Assembly (NCBI RefSeq): GCF_018397995.1
Contig: NZ_BBQH01000013.1
Coordinates: 109,551 to 173,550, forward strand
Length of the DNA: 64,000 nt
Reading direction: 5' to 3'
Source: Rhizomonospora bruguierae
GTDB taxonomy: Bacteria > Actinomycetota > Actinomycetes > Mycobacteriales > Micromonosporaceae
Made by a program: the position numbers and the translations under genes. Positions 26,323 to 34,808 of this stretch are shown one piece after another. The notes below the pieces were generated by a model. The model was given only the letters and a program-made list of their open reading frames with translations, did not search any database and was not told where the DNA came from. The first letter of the stretch is position 1. Every line of letters starts with the position of its first letter.

Positions 26323-27270
26323 ATGACCGAGCCCGCCGGGCCTTCCGCCACCGTTCCGGTGTGCTTCCGCCACCCCTCCCGGGAGACGTACGTCCGCTGC
26401 GCCCGCTGCGAGCGGCCGATCTGCCCGGACTGCATGCGCGTCGCCGCCGTCGGGCACCAGTGCCCCGAGTGCGTGGCCGAGGGCCGGCGCACCCAGCGCC
26501 CGGTGCGGACCGCGTTCGGCGGCAGCCAGGTGGGGCGCGAGGGGTACGTCACCAAGGCGTTGATCGCACTGAACGTGCTCGGCGTGGTGATCGGCGCGGC
26601 GGTCGCCGGCTCGGCCGCGGTGGTCGGCAACGGGCTGTTCACCGGCGTGACGAAGTGGCAGTGGCTGGGCGGCGTGATCAGCCGCAGCAGCACGGTCACC
26701 GCCTCCGGGGGCTGGTTCCCGGGCCAGGTGCTGCCGGACCTGGGCACCGTCTACACGGGAGTGGCGGACGGCGCCTACTACCGGCTGATCACCGCCATGT
26801 TCATCCACTACGGCCTCATCCACCTGCTGGCCAACATGTGGGCGCTGTGGATCCTGGGCCGCACCCTGGAGGGCGTCCTCGGCCCGCTGCGCTTTCTGGC
26901 GCTTTACCTGATCGCCGGCATCGGCGGCAACGTGGCCGTCTTCCTGATCGACCAGTTGCAGCCGGCGGCCGGCGCCTCGACCGCGCTGTTCGGGCTGTTC
27001 GCCGCGTTCTTCCTGGTGCTGCGGCGGCTGGGGCGGGACACGTCGGCGGTCATCGGCCTGCTGGTGGTGAACCTGGTGCTGACCTTCGCGGTGCCGGGCA
27101 TCTCGATCGCCGGGCACCTCGGCGGCCTGGTCACCGGCGCACTGGTCGGGGCGATCATGGCGTACGCGCCGAGGGAGCGCCGCCGGTTGGTGCAGTGGGG
27201 CGGCAGCGGCGCGGTGTTCGTCCTGCTGGTGTTGCTGACGGTGGCGGCTACCGCCAGCTACTCCGGCTGA
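26323..27270 (+). CDS. Rhomboid family intramembrane serine protease with N-terminal zinc finger
   Basis: 315 aa. Residues 14-50 form a B-box-like zinc finger (CFRHP, CARCERPICPDC, HQCPEC). Then six or seven membrane helices: HYGLIHLLANMWALW in the early helices, GASTALFG with the catalytic Ser, and AGHLGGLVTGALVG with the catalytic His. An active enzyme is therefore likely. The zinc-finger/rhomboid fusion is common in actinobacteria. It overlaps the convergent PH-domain gene by 13 bp. Confidence 0.93.
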   Translation: MTEPAGPSATVPVCFRHPSRETYVRCARCERPICPDCMRVAAVGHQCPECVAEGRRTQRPVRTAFGGSQVGREGYVTKALIALNVLGVVIGAAVAGSAAVVGNGLFTGVTKWQWLGGVISRSSTVTASGGWFPGQVLPDLGTVYTGVADGAYYRLITAMFIHYGLIHLLANMWALWILGRTLEGVLGPLRFLALYLIAGIGGNVAVFLIDQLQPAAGASTALFGLFAAFFLVLRRLGRDTSAVIGLLVVNLVLTFAVPGISIAGHLGGLVTGALVGAIMAYAPRERRRLVQWGGSGAVFVLLVLLTVAATASYSG

Positions 27271-27680
27271 CCGGGTCGGCCGCGGCGCAGCGCGGCCAGC
27301 GCGTCGGCCACCTCCTCGGGTTCGGCGCCGCCCAGGTCGTAGCGGGAGAGCAGGTGCAGGCTGTCGCCGGTGTCGATCTCCAGCGTCTCGGTCGCGATGC
27401 CGAGGCGGGGGCGCCGGTCCACGCGTACCCGCTCCACCCGGGGCCAGGCGAACCGTCGGCGCCCGGCGAACCCCGCGGCGACCGTGACCCCGTCGGCGTC
27501 GGCGGCCAGGCGGACCGGTACCAGAAGGTCGCGCACCGCCCAGCCGGCGAGGCCGGCGGCGACCGCCCCGGCGCCGGCCAGGGCGATCGGGTCGCCGTGG
27601 AAGGCCAGGGCGAGCAGGGCGAACACCGCCGCCGCGACGAGCTTGAGGGCGGGCAGCGTCCGGGTCACGCGCCACTGCAT
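27258..27680 (-). CDS. PH-domain-like (bPH2-type) membrane protein
   Basis: 140 aa. Two short hydrophobic helices (about 12-28 and 32-50) are followed by a beta-rich domain with LAADADGVTVAAGFAGRRRFAWPRVERV, the pattern of bacterial PH-like domains in actinobacterial small membrane proteins. ATG 27680 used; GTG 27689 also possible. Function unknown. Confidence 0.75.
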   Translation of the reverse strand: MQWRVTRTLPALKLVAAAVFALLALAFHGDPIALAGAGAVAAGLAGWAVRDLLVPVRLAADADGVTVAAGFAGRRRFAWPRVERVRVDRRPRLGIATETLEIDTGDSLHLLSRYDLGGAEPEEVADALAALRRGRPGQPE

Positions 27681-27731
27681 CTCTGTCACGTCCTCTAGTA
27701 TTGGGGCACGCCAAGTTACCCGGGAGTAGTG

Positions 27732-28889
27732 ATGAGGGACGCGGTCATCGTCGGAGCCGTCCGGACCCCGGTCGCCCGGCGCAAGGGCGGGCTGGCCACG
27801 GTCCACCCGGTCGACCTATCCGGCGCGGTGCTGCGCGCCCTGGCCGAGCGGGCGAACATCGACCCCGCCGACGTGGAGGACGTGATCTGGGGCTGCGTCT
27901 CGCAGATCGGCGAGCAGTCCTGGAACGTGGGGCGCAACGCGGCGCTCGCCGCGGGCTGGCCGGAGAGCGTGCCCGGCACGACCCTGGACCGGCAGTGCGG
28001 CTCCAGCCAGCAGGCCCTGCACTTCGCCGCCGCCGCGGTGATCTCCGGGCAGGCGGACCTGGTGGTGGCCGGCGGGGTCGAGTCGATGACCCGGGTACCG
28101 ATGGGTGCCAGCGCGGCCGACGGCATGCCGTACGGCGAGGCGGTCCGCGCGCGGTACCGGGGTCAGGCGGGCTTCGACGACACCGCGCCGGTCCCGTTCA
28201 GCCAGGGCGTGGGCGCCGAGATGATCGCCGCCCGGTGGGGGTTCTCCCGGCGCCAGTTGGACGAGTACTCGCTGGCCAGCCACGAGAAGGCCGCGGCCGC
28301 GCAGGATTCGGGCGGGTTCGCCGCCGAGATCACGCCGATCGAGGCGGTCACCGCCGACGAGGGGGTGCGGCGGGACACGTCGCTGTCGAAGCTCGCCGCC
28401 CTGAAGACCCCGTTCCGGCCGAACGGGGTGGTCACGGCGGGCTCCGCGTCGCAGATCTCGGACGGTGCCGCCGCGCTGGCGGTCACCACCTCCGAGTTCG
28501 CCGCCGCCCGGGGCCTGACCCCGCTGGCGCGCGTCCACACCGCCGTCGTCGCCGCCGACGACCCGGTCGTCATGCTGACCGCGCCGATCCCGGCCACGGC
28601 CAAGGCGCTGCGCCGGGCCGGCCTCGGCATCGAGGAGATCGGCGTGTACGAGGTGAACGAGGCGTTCGCCCCGGTGCCCCTGGCGTGGCTGGCCGAGACC
28701 GAGGCCGATCCCGCCCGGCTGAATCCCCGGGGCGGCGCGATCGCGCTGGGTCACCCGCTGGGCGCGTCCGGTGCCCGGATCATGACGACGATGCTGCACC
28801 ACATGCGGGAGAACGGCATCCGGTACGGGCTGCAGACCATGTGCGAGGGCGGCGGGATGGCCAATGCCACGATCGTGGAACTTCCGTAA
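27732..28889 (+). CDS. Thiolase (acetyl-CoA C-acyltransferase family)
   Basis: 385 aa. Nucleophile Cys90 in DRQCGSSQQ, then NEAFAPVPLAW, GHPLGASGARI with the catalytic His, and the second Cys at 371 in MCEGGGMANA. All active residues are present, so an active degradative or biosynthetic thiolase is expected. GTG 27729 directly before the ATG at 27732 is an alternative start. It stands alone without beta-oxidation genes next to it. Confidence 0.93.
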   Translation: MRDAVIVGAVRTPVARRKGGLATVHPVDLSGAVLRALAERANIDPADVEDVIWGCVSQIGEQSWNVGRNAALAAGWPESVPGTTLDRQCGSSQQALHFAAAAVISGQADLVVAGGVESMTRVPMGASAADGMPYGEAVRARYRGQAGFDDTAPVPFSQGVGAEMIAARWGFSRRQLDEYSLASHEKAAAAQDSGGFAAEITPIEAVTADEGVRRDTSLSKLAALKTPFRPNGVVTAGSASQISDGAAALAVTTSEFAAARGLTPLARVHTAVVAADDPVVMLTAPIPATAKALRRAGLGIEEIGVYEVNEAFAPVPLAWLAETEADPARLNPRGGAIALGHPLGASGARIMTTMLHHMRENGIRYGLQTMCEGGGMANATIVELP

Positions 28890-28932
28890 CTGGAACCCGC
28901 GTCACCCTGGCGTGCCGTGTCGTTAACTTCAC

Positions 28933-29406
28933 ATGGACGTGTTCTCCCGTACGTTCCTGCCGGCCGCCGCGGAGGGCGGCGTGGCGATCCCCACGGTGAG
29001 CCGGCACATGCCGGTCTTCCGGCGCTGTGTGGAGGGGGACGACGCGACCGTGCTCGTGACCCGCTGCGTGCGCCCCGAGCGCCCGATGCACGGTGAGTTC
29101 GTTCTCCTGCTGACGTACCGCCGGCTGGTGGTCATCCAGGAGACCCGGCTGCTGCACCGGCTGCGCATGCACCTCAACGCCGAGCTTCGGCACCTGTCCA
29201 ACGTGAACTGGAGCCCCGACCCGCGCACCGGCTCGCTGGAACTGGCCGCCACCGCCGTGGACGGGGTCCGCGAGCGGTTCGCCATCAAGGTCGGCCACCC
29301 GAAGCGGGTCTGGCACCTGGACGCCCTGCTGAGCCACGTGTTCAAGCCCCGGACCGCCGACCACCAGCGCACCGAGCGCCGCGCGCTGGCCCTGAGCCCC
29401 CGCTGA
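28933..29406 (+). CDS. Conserved actinobacterial hypothetical protein
   Basis: 157 aa, no signal or membrane segment. Beta-rich, with GEFVLLLTYRRLVVIQETRLLHRLRMHLNAELRHL split between two strands and a helix, and conserved-looking aromatic and basic residues (HPKRVWHLDALLSHVFKP). The pattern recalls a small PH-like domain, but no family is recognised. It is followed by a strong terminator. Confidence 0.7.
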   Translation: MDVFSRTFLPAAAEGGVAIPTVSRHMPVFRRCVEGDDATVLVTRCVRPERPMHGEFVLLLTYRRLVVIQETRLLHRLRMHLNAELRHLSNVNWSPDPRTGSLELAATAVDGVRERFAIKVGHPKRVWHLDALLSHVFKPRTADHQRTERRALALSPR

Positions 29407-29428
29407 TCCATTCCGAACCCGGACGATA

Positions 29429-29472
29429 AGGCAGGGTCCCCTTCCGACTCACGGCGGAAGAGGACCCTGCCT
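29429..29472 (+). terminator. Long inverted repeat, probable terminator
   Basis: AGGCAGGGTCC at the left and GGACCCTGCCT at the right are perfect complements; inner arms CCTTCCG and CGGAAG also pair. It lies 23 bp beyond the hypothetical gene and is not followed by a clear U-tract. Similar AGG-rich hairpins are frequent between Micromonospora genes, as far as I recall. Confidence 0.75.
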
Positions 29473-29640
29473 ACCCACGGCTGTTTGACCGATATCGATC
29501 TGATGAGCTGACGGTAGCCCCTCTTGCCGGCCAGGGGAACAGGCGGCAAGAAATCGGTTACGAACGGGTGTGTCACGTGCGGCGCGGGTCGGCGGTTAGT
29601 CTAGGAAGACTTTCGCCTGTCCCATGATGGAGACACCGCC

Positions 29641-30333
29641 GTGAAGCTCTCGATCCTGATGCCCGTCTTCAATGAGGAGGCGCGGCTCGCGGACGCCCTG
29701 AAGGAGGCACTCGCGGTCGACTACCCGTGCGATGTCGAACTGGTCGTGGTGGATGACGGCAGCCGGGACGGCACCCCTTCGATCCTCGCCGGCGCGGACG
29801 ACCCCCACCTGCGGGTGATCACCCATCCGCGCAACCGGGGCAAAGGCGCCGCGATCCGCACCGCCGTCGACGCGGCCGAGGGCGAATACATGGTCATTCT
29901 CGACGCCGACCTTGAGTACGACCCCAACGACATCCCCCGGTTGCTGGCCCCCGTGCTGGACGGGCGGGCCACGGTCGTCTACGGCAACCGCACCTTCGGC
30001 AGTCACAGCGCGTACTCCTTCTGGTACGTGATGGGGAACAAGGCCGTGACGACCGCGGCGAACGTGCTGTTCAACTCGTACATCGGCGACCTGGAGACGT
30101 GCTTCAAGCTGATGCCGGTGCAGCTGTACCGGTCGCTGGAGATCCGCTCGCACGGCTTCGGCATGGAGGCCGAGGTGACCGGCAAGCTGCTGCGCCGGCG
30201 GATCCGCCCGTTCGAGGTGCCGATCAGCTACACCGCCCGCAGCCGCGAGGAGGGCAAGAAGATCACCTGGAGGGACGGCGTCGAGGCGCTGTGGATCCTC
30301 GGCCGCGAGCGGGGCCGGCGCGTCACCAGATGA
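29641..30333 (+). CDS. Family 2 glycosyltransferase, dolichyl-phosphate-glucose/mannose synthase-like
   Basis: 230 aa GT-A enzyme. SILMPVFNEEARL at the N-terminus, VVDDGSRDGT, the DXD-type LDADLEYDPNDIP, and YGNRTFGSHSAYSFWYV. No membrane helices, unlike GtrB. Expected to transfer a sugar from a nucleotide donor to polyprenyl phosphate. Start GTG 29641. It overlaps the convergent transketolase gene by 11 bp. Confidence 0.9.
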   Translation: MKLSILMPVFNEEARLADALKEALAVDYPCDVELVVVDDGSRDGTPSILAGADDPHLRVITHPRNRGKGAAIRTAVDAAEGEYMVILDADLEYDPNDIPRLLAPVLDGRATVVYGNRTFGSHSAYSFWYVMGNKAVTTAANVLFNSYIGDLETCFKLMPVQLYRSLEIRSHGFGMEAEVTGKLLRRRIRPFEVPISYTARSREEGKKITWRDGVEALWILGRERGRRVTR

Positions 30334-31189
30334 ACGACCCGATCGTCGCGCGCAGCCCGGCCGGGTCCAGCCCGTGCCAGCGCGCATGATCGGCCGGCGT
30401 CCCGTAGCGGTGCAGGTCCTCGCGGCCCACGCCGAGCGCCAGCACCCGGTGCGGCAGGTCCCGCAGCGCGTGCGCGATCGTGGCGGTCGACGTGCCGGCC
30501 AGGTACGGCTCGACCAGCACCACGCTCGGTTGCGCCACCGACCGTAGCCACCCCTCGTCCAGCGGGCGCGGCGTGTTCACGTACCCGACGGTGACGTCGA
30601 GGCCCTCCGTCGCCGCGAGTACCGGCGCCAGCATCGGCCCGACCGCCAGCACCAGCCCCCGGTCGCCGCGGCGCGGAATCGCCAGGTTCTCGTACGCCCG
30701 GGAGTTCTGCTGTGTGGACAGCCGGATGTAGACCCGTTCGTCGTGCGGCGCGGCGGCACGCAGCATCGCCTCGACCTCGTCCGGGTGCCCGGGGACGTGC
30801 ACCGTCCAGTTGCTCAGCGTGTCCAGGAGCGCCACGTCGCCGGGCGAGAAGTGGGTGCGCCCCATCTGCGAGCCGTCGTACGAGGCGCCGACGCTGACCA
30901 GCACCGCCCCGCTGCCCTGGTGGTCCAGGTCCAGCTTGACCTGCTCGTACGCCCGGTCGACGAGGAACGTGGCGTACGAGTGGGCGATCGGCCGCAGCCC
31001 GGTCAGCGCCAGGCCACCCGCGGTCCCGATCATCAGTTGTTCCCGGATGCCCACGTTGACCACCCGCTCCGGGTGCTGCCGGGCGGCCGGCTCGAAGGGC
31101 GCGGCGGAGATGTCGGCGAGCACCAGCGCGGTGCGCGGATCCTCGTCCAGCAGCGCGGTCGTCGTCTCGATGAACCGTTCCCGCATCAT
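30323..31189 (-). CDS. Transketolase C-terminal subunit (split enzyme)
   Basis: 288 aa with the pyrimidine-binding domain. RVVNVGIREQLMIGTAGGLALTG contains the catalytic Glu that activates thiamine diphosphate, and SYATFLVDRAYEQVKLD follows. The C-terminal half is the transketolase C domain. ATG 31189 lies 3 bp from the N-subunit stop. Works with the N-terminal subunit as an alpha2beta2-type enzyme moving two-carbon units between sugar phosphates. Confidence 0.92.
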   Translation of the reverse strand: MMRERFIETTTALLDEDPRTALVLADISAAPFEPAARQHPERVVNVGIREQLMIGTAGGLALTGLRPIAHSYATFLVDRAYEQVKLDLDHQGSGAVLVSVGASYDGSQMGRTHFSPGDVALLDTLSNWTVHVPGHPDEVEAMLRAAAPHDERVYIRLSTQQNSRAYENLAIPRRGDRGLVLAVGPMLAPVLAATEGLDVTVGYVNTPRPLDEGWLRSVAQPSVVLVEPYLAGTSTATIAHALRDLPHRVLALGVGREDLHRYGTPADHARWHGLDPAGLRATIGSFIW

Positions 31190-31191
31190 CG

Positions 31192-31887
31192 TCAGTTCCC
31201 CTTCCGCTCCGTCACGGCGACCACCGCGTGGGGTCGCTCGCCGGTGTGGCCGCGCAGTGCGCGCTCGATGGTGTCCCGGTCCCGGCCGTCGACCGTCTCG
31301 GCGGTCCAGCCGTTGACCGTGAACCGGCTCGCGATCCCGCCCGGCCAGCCGTGCGTCGCCGACTGGTTGTCGACCACGATCGCGGTCAGCCCGGCCAGGC
31401 GGGTGGCGCCCGCGAACGCCACCGCCTCGTGGTTGGATCCCTCGTCCAGTTCCGCGTCGCCGAGCAGCACGTACGTCCGGGGCCGGGTGATGCCCTGGGC
31501 CCGCAGGCCGAGTGCCACGCCGACGCCCAGCCCCAGCCCGTGGCCCAGGGACCCGGAGCCGATCTCCACGCCGGGAACCAGCAGGCGGTCCGGGTGGTGG
31601 CCGAGCGGGCTGTGCGCGTCGCCCATGCCGTCCAGCCACTGCTCGGGGATGAAACCCTGTGCGGCGAGCACCGCGTAGTAGGCGGCCGGCCCGTGCCCCT
31701 TGGACAGCAGGAACCGGTCCCGCTCCGGGTCGTCGACCCGCTCCGGGGCCACGTCCAGCACCCGGTCGTAAAGCACCCACAACACGTCCAATGTGGAGTG
31801 GGCGCTGGGTCCGTGTTTCTCGTCGCCGGTCACCCGGCGCAGCAGCCCGGTCAGCCGGGCCTCGTCGGTCATCGTCACGGTAGGCAT
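31192..31887 (-). CDS. Transketolase N-terminal subunit (split enzyme)
   Basis: 231 aa from ATG 31887. Thiamine-diphosphate and metal-binding region GDAELDEGSNHEA with Asn of VVDNQSATHGWP; also LSKGHGPAAYYAVLA. Both halves of the enzyme are present and adjacent. Their location beside a GT2 and away from pentose-phosphate genes suggests a dedicated sugar pathway rather than the main cycle; this is inference. The upstream region carries a MerR/SoxR-like palindrome shared with soxR. Confidence 0.92.
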   Translation of the reverse strand: MPTVTMTDEARLTGLLRRVTGDEKHGPSAHSTLDVLWVLYDRVLDVAPERVDDPERDRFLLSKGHGPAAYYAVLAAQGFIPEQWLDGMGDAHSPLGHHPDRLLVPGVEIGSGSLGHGLGLGVGVALGLRAQGITRPRTYVLLGDAELDEGSNHEAVAFAGATRLAGLTAIVVDNQSATHGWPGGIASRFTVNGWTAETVDGRDRDTIERALRGHTGERPHAVVAVTERKGN

Positions 31888-31903
31888 GCGGGTAGCTTGG
31901 TAC

Positions 31904-31919
31904 TTAAAGTGCACTTCAA
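31904..31919. promoter_or_regulatory. MerR/SoxR-type operator candidate in divergent promoter
   Basis: TTaAAGTGCACTTcAA: a perfect 10-bp core AAGTGCACTT with matching TT/AA outer bases. It lies 17 bp before the transketolase start and 22 bp before the soxR GTG. Position between divergent genes is the classic SoxR autoregulatory layout, although the sequence differs from the standard SoxR box. Confidence 0.5.
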
Positions 31920-31941
31920 CTCAAGGGTCGGGGGTGGTGGT

Positions 31942-32379
31942 GTGGCGGAGCTGACGATCGGGGAGCTGGCGGCGCGCAGCGGCGTGGCCCGGTCCGCGCT
32001 GCGGTACTACGAGCACCTCGGCCTGATCCGCTCCCGCCGCACCAGCGGCAACCAGCGCCGCTACCCCCGCGCGGAGCTGCGCCGGGTGGCGTTCATCCGG
32101 ATCGCCCAGCAGGTCGGCGTCTCCCTTGAGGAGATCCGGGTCGCCCTGGACGACCTGCCCGAGGGGCGCACCCCGACGGTCGCCGACTGGGCCCGCCTGT
32201 CCCGCCACTGGCGCCACCGCCTGGACGAGCAGATCGCCCTCATGCAGCGCCTCCGCGACAACCTGACGAGCTGCATCGGCTGCGGCTGCCTCTCCCTGGC
32301 CAGTTGCTCCCTCAACAACCGGGATGACCGCCTCGCCGTCGAGGGCCCCGGCCCCCGCCGCCTGCTGGCTCCCCGCTGA
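31942..32379 (+). CDS. soxR: SoxR, redox-sensitive MerR-family regulator
   Basis: 145 aa. MerR helix-turn-helix at residues 4-40 (TIGELAARSGVARSALRYYE), coiled-coil dimer helix about 85-110, and the four-Cys [2Fe-2S] site C111, C114, C116 and C122 in the pattern CxxCxCx5C. The SoxR-specific RTSGNQRRY is present. In actinomycetes SoxR senses redox-active antibiotics and activates a small set of reductases or transporters. GTG at 31942. Confidence 0.95.
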   Translation: MAELTIGELAARSGVARSALRYYEHLGLIRSRRTSGNQRRYPRAELRRVAFIRIAQQVGVSLEEIRVALDDLPEGRTPTVADWARLSRHWRHRLDEQIALMQRLRDNLTSCIGCGCLSLASCSLNNRDDRLAVEGPGPRRLLAPR

Positions 32380-32411
32380 CGCCCACCCGCTGGCGCTACC
32401 GGCGTAATCCG

Positions 32412-33377
32412 CTACCGGGCGTTGCCCGTTGCCGAAGGTGCCACGAGGAGCACCTTGCCGACGTGGTCACTGGCCTCCACGAGGCGGTGCGCCTGCGCCG
32501 CCTCCGCCATCGGCAGCCGCCGGTCGATCACCGGTCGGATCGCGCCCCGGGCGATGAGCGGCCACACCTGCTCCCGCACCCCGCGTACGATCTCCACCTT
32601 CTGCGCCAGCGGCCGGGACCGCAGCGCCGTGGCGGCCACCCGCCCGCGCTTACCCAACAGCGCCCCGAGGTTCAGCTCCGCCTTCCGGCCGCCCTGCATC
32701 CCGATGACCACCAGGCGCCCGTCCGGTGCCAGCGCATCCACGTTCCGGCCCAGGTACGAGCCGCCCATGATGTCCAGGATCACGTCCGCACCGCGCCCGC
32801 CGGTCGCCGCGCACACCGCGGCCACGAAGTCCTGCTCCGTGTAGTCGACCGTCACCTCCGCGCCCAGGTCCCGCAGGCGCTCGTGCTTGGCCCGCCGCGC
32901 GGTGACGATCACCCGCGCGCCCAGCGCCCGCGCGAACTGGATCGCGAACGTCCCGATCCCGCTGCCGCCGCCGTGCACCAGCACCGTCTCGCCCTCGCCC
33001 AACCCGGCCACCCACACCAGGTTGGACCAGACCGTGCACGCCACCTCCGGCAGGCCCGCCGCGTCGATCGGGTCCACACCCTCGGGCACCGGCAGAACCA
33101 GTCCCCGCGCCACGGCGACCTTTTCCGCGTACCCGCCGCCTGCCAGCAAAGCGCACACGGGTTCGCCGTCGACGTGCCCGGACACTTCCAGTCCCGGATA
33201 CATCGGCGCCCCCGGCGGGGGATCGTAATGGCCCTGGCGCTGAAGAATGTCGGCCCGGTTCACCGCGCTGGCCGATACGTCGATAAGAATTTCGCCGTCG
33301 CCCGGTCGCGGATCGGGCACCTCCGCCCAGACGAGCGCCTCCGGCCCGCCCGGCCGCGGGATCGTAATCGCGTACAT
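32412..33377 (-). CDS. Zinc-independent NAD(P)H:quinone oxidoreductase (MDR family)
   Basis: 321 aa from ATG 33377. GroES-like half with ASAVNRADILQRQGHYDPPPG (split motif typical of PIG3/QOR), Rossmann half with VLVHGGGSGIGTFAIQFA. No zinc-ligand Cys/His cluster. Reduces quinones with NADPH, useful under redox stress, so placement next to soxR is sensible. An in-frame extension of 20 codons upstream is unlikely. Confidence 0.9.
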   Translation of the reverse strand: MYAITIPRPGGPEALVWAEVPDPRPGDGEILIDVSASAVNRADILQRQGHYDPPPGAPMYPGLEVSGHVDGEPVCALLAGGGYAEKVAVARGLVLPVPEGVDPIDAAGLPEVACTVWSNLVWVAGLGEGETVLVHGGGSGIGTFAIQFARALGARVIVTARRAKHERLRDLGAEVTVDYTEQDFVAAVCAATGGRGADVILDIMGGSYLGRNVDALAPDGRLVVIGMQGGRKAELNLGALLGKRGRVAATALRSRPLAQKVEIVRGVREQVWPLIARGAIRPVIDRRLPMAEAAQAHRLVEASDHVGKVLLVAPSATGNAR

Positions 33378-33522
33378 GCCGTCAGTCTTACCCGACCGAC
33401 CGGACAGTGTTCCGCCGACCGTGCTGACGCGCCCCAACCATCACGCTACGGTCATCGCGCGCCACCCCAGAGTCGATCTTTCCGCTGCCGCCGGGTGGCA
33501 TTTCTGACGCCAAGGAGCCCCG

Positions 33523-34005
33523 ATGATCCGCCGTGCCCTGTCCCGCGCGCTCGCGCTGCGCGCCACCGCCGTCGTGGCCGCCATCGCCGCCGGCGCGTTC
33601 GCGATCCCGGGCCCCGCGCAGGCCGCCACCCCGGCCATCCAGATCACGAAGGTCCAGTACAACTCGCCGGGCCCGGACAACCGCAGCAACGCCAGCCGCA
33701 ACGCCGAGTGGGTCCGGCTGACCAACACGACGAAGTCCACCATCAATCTGAAGAACTGGACGCTGCGCGACAAGGCCAACCACGTCTACAAATTCACCAC
33801 CGACTACCGCCTCGCCCCGGGCCGCCGCGTCTACATCCACACCGGCAACGGCACGAACGGCAAGCCCGACGCGCAGCACCGGTACTGGAACTCGGGCAAC
33901 TACATCTGGAACAACACCGGCGACACGGCGACCGTCCGCAATCCCGCCGGAAAGACCATCGACACGTGCAAGTGGGGCTCGAAGGGCTCGGTCACGTACT
34001 GCTGA
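33523..34005 (+). CDS. Secreted lamin-tail-domain protein
   Basis: 160 aa. Signal peptide 1-34 with a positively charged start, a hydrophobic core (about 16-28) and the AQA cleavage site. The mature part is a single lamin-tail (LTD) immunoglobulin-like beta-sandwich: EWVRLTNTT, INLKNWTLRDKAN, GRRVYIHTGNGTN and NPAGKTIDTCKWG. Two Cys near the C-terminus may pair. LTD domains are usually attached to nucleases or other secreted enzymes; here it is alone. Role unknown. Confidence 0.9.
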   Translation: MIRRALSRALALRATAVVAAIAAGAFAIPGPAQAATPAIQITKVQYNSPGPDNRSNASRNAEWVRLTNTTKSTINLKNWTLRDKANHVYKFTTDYRLAPGRRVYIHTGNGTNGKPDAQHRYWNSGNYIWNNTGDTATVRNPAGKTIDTCKWGSKGSVTYC

Positions 34006-34031
34006 TTGCCCGTACTTCTTTTCAGTTGGGT

Positions 34032-34087
34032 GGCTTCGGCGCTGGGTCGGCTGGATCGCCAGCCTGACGCCGAAGCCCCGTTCTCGG
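34032..34087 (+). terminator. Inverted repeat after the lamin-tail gene
   Basis: GGCTTCGGCG at 34032-34041 pairs with CGCCGAAGCC at 34078-34087; inner CTGG/CCAG also pair. Preceded by ACTTCTTTTCAG. Lies between convergent genes and may serve both. A second, shorter hairpin follows around 34095-34120. Confidence 0.6.
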
Positions 34088-34127
34088 GCGGGCTGGGCGG
34101 CCAGCCTGAGGCCGACAGCCCTTGTCG

Positions 34128-34757
34128 TTAGGTGGGTTGGGTGGCCAGCCTGGCGCTGAAGCCCAGCAGCGCCACCCCGGTCGCCGCGTCCAGCCCGCGC
34201 CGCACCCGCCGCCGCGCCAGCACCCTCCGCGCCCGGCTCAGCCCGGTGGTGAGCAGCAGCAGGTACGTCAACGACAGCGCCGCATGGCTCAGCGCCAGCA
34301 CCAGCAGCGCACCCAACCCCGCCCCGGGTCGCATGAACTGCGGCAGCACGGCCAGGTAGAAGACCAGCACCTTCGGGTTGGTGATGTTCGACAGGAACCC
34401 CTGCCGCCACCCGCCCAGCGCCGCACCCGGCTGGTGGCCCCGCCCGTCCGGCAGCGGCGCGTATCGCCCATGTACCGCCGACCGCAGCGCCTGGACGCCC
34501 AGGACAATCAGGTACGCCACCCCCGCCCACTTGATCGCCTGCAACACCGGCTGCATCCGCACGACGACCGCACCGAGCCCCGCCGCCGCGGCGGTCCCCT
34601 GAAGGGCGTTGGAGCTTGCCACCCCGCCCGCACTCCAGGCGCCCCGCAAGCGCCCCGCGGCAAGGGTGTTCTTGGTAACGACCGCGAAGTCGGGACCGGG
34701 CACCAGAACCAACGCCACGGCGAACACCAGGAACGACAGGTACGACGAGAGGCTCAC
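34128..34757 (-). CDS. LysE/RhtB-family amino-acid exporter
   Basis: 209 aa with six hydrophobic helices. VPGPDFAVVTKNTLAAGRLRGAWSA is the N-terminal RhtB signature, and WRQGFLSNITNPKVLVFYLAVLPQF the central one. Exports amino acids or derivatives. Start GTG 34757; divergent from the AadA-like gene by 51 bp. Confidence 0.92.
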   Translation of the reverse strand: MSLSSYLSFLVFAVALVLVPGPDFAVVTKNTLAAGRLRGAWSAGGVASSNALQGTAAAAGLGAVVVRMQPVLQAIKWAGVAYLIVLGVQALRSAVHGRYAPLPDGRGHQPGAALGGWRQGFLSNITNPKVLVFYLAVLPQFMRPGAGLGALLVLALSHAALSLTYLLLLTTGLSRARRVLARRRVRRGLDAATGVALLGFSARLATQPT

Positions 34758-34808
34758 GCCCCGACGATATGCGTCGCTGCGCGGTTCACATTCACGCACA
34801 CTGTTCCG

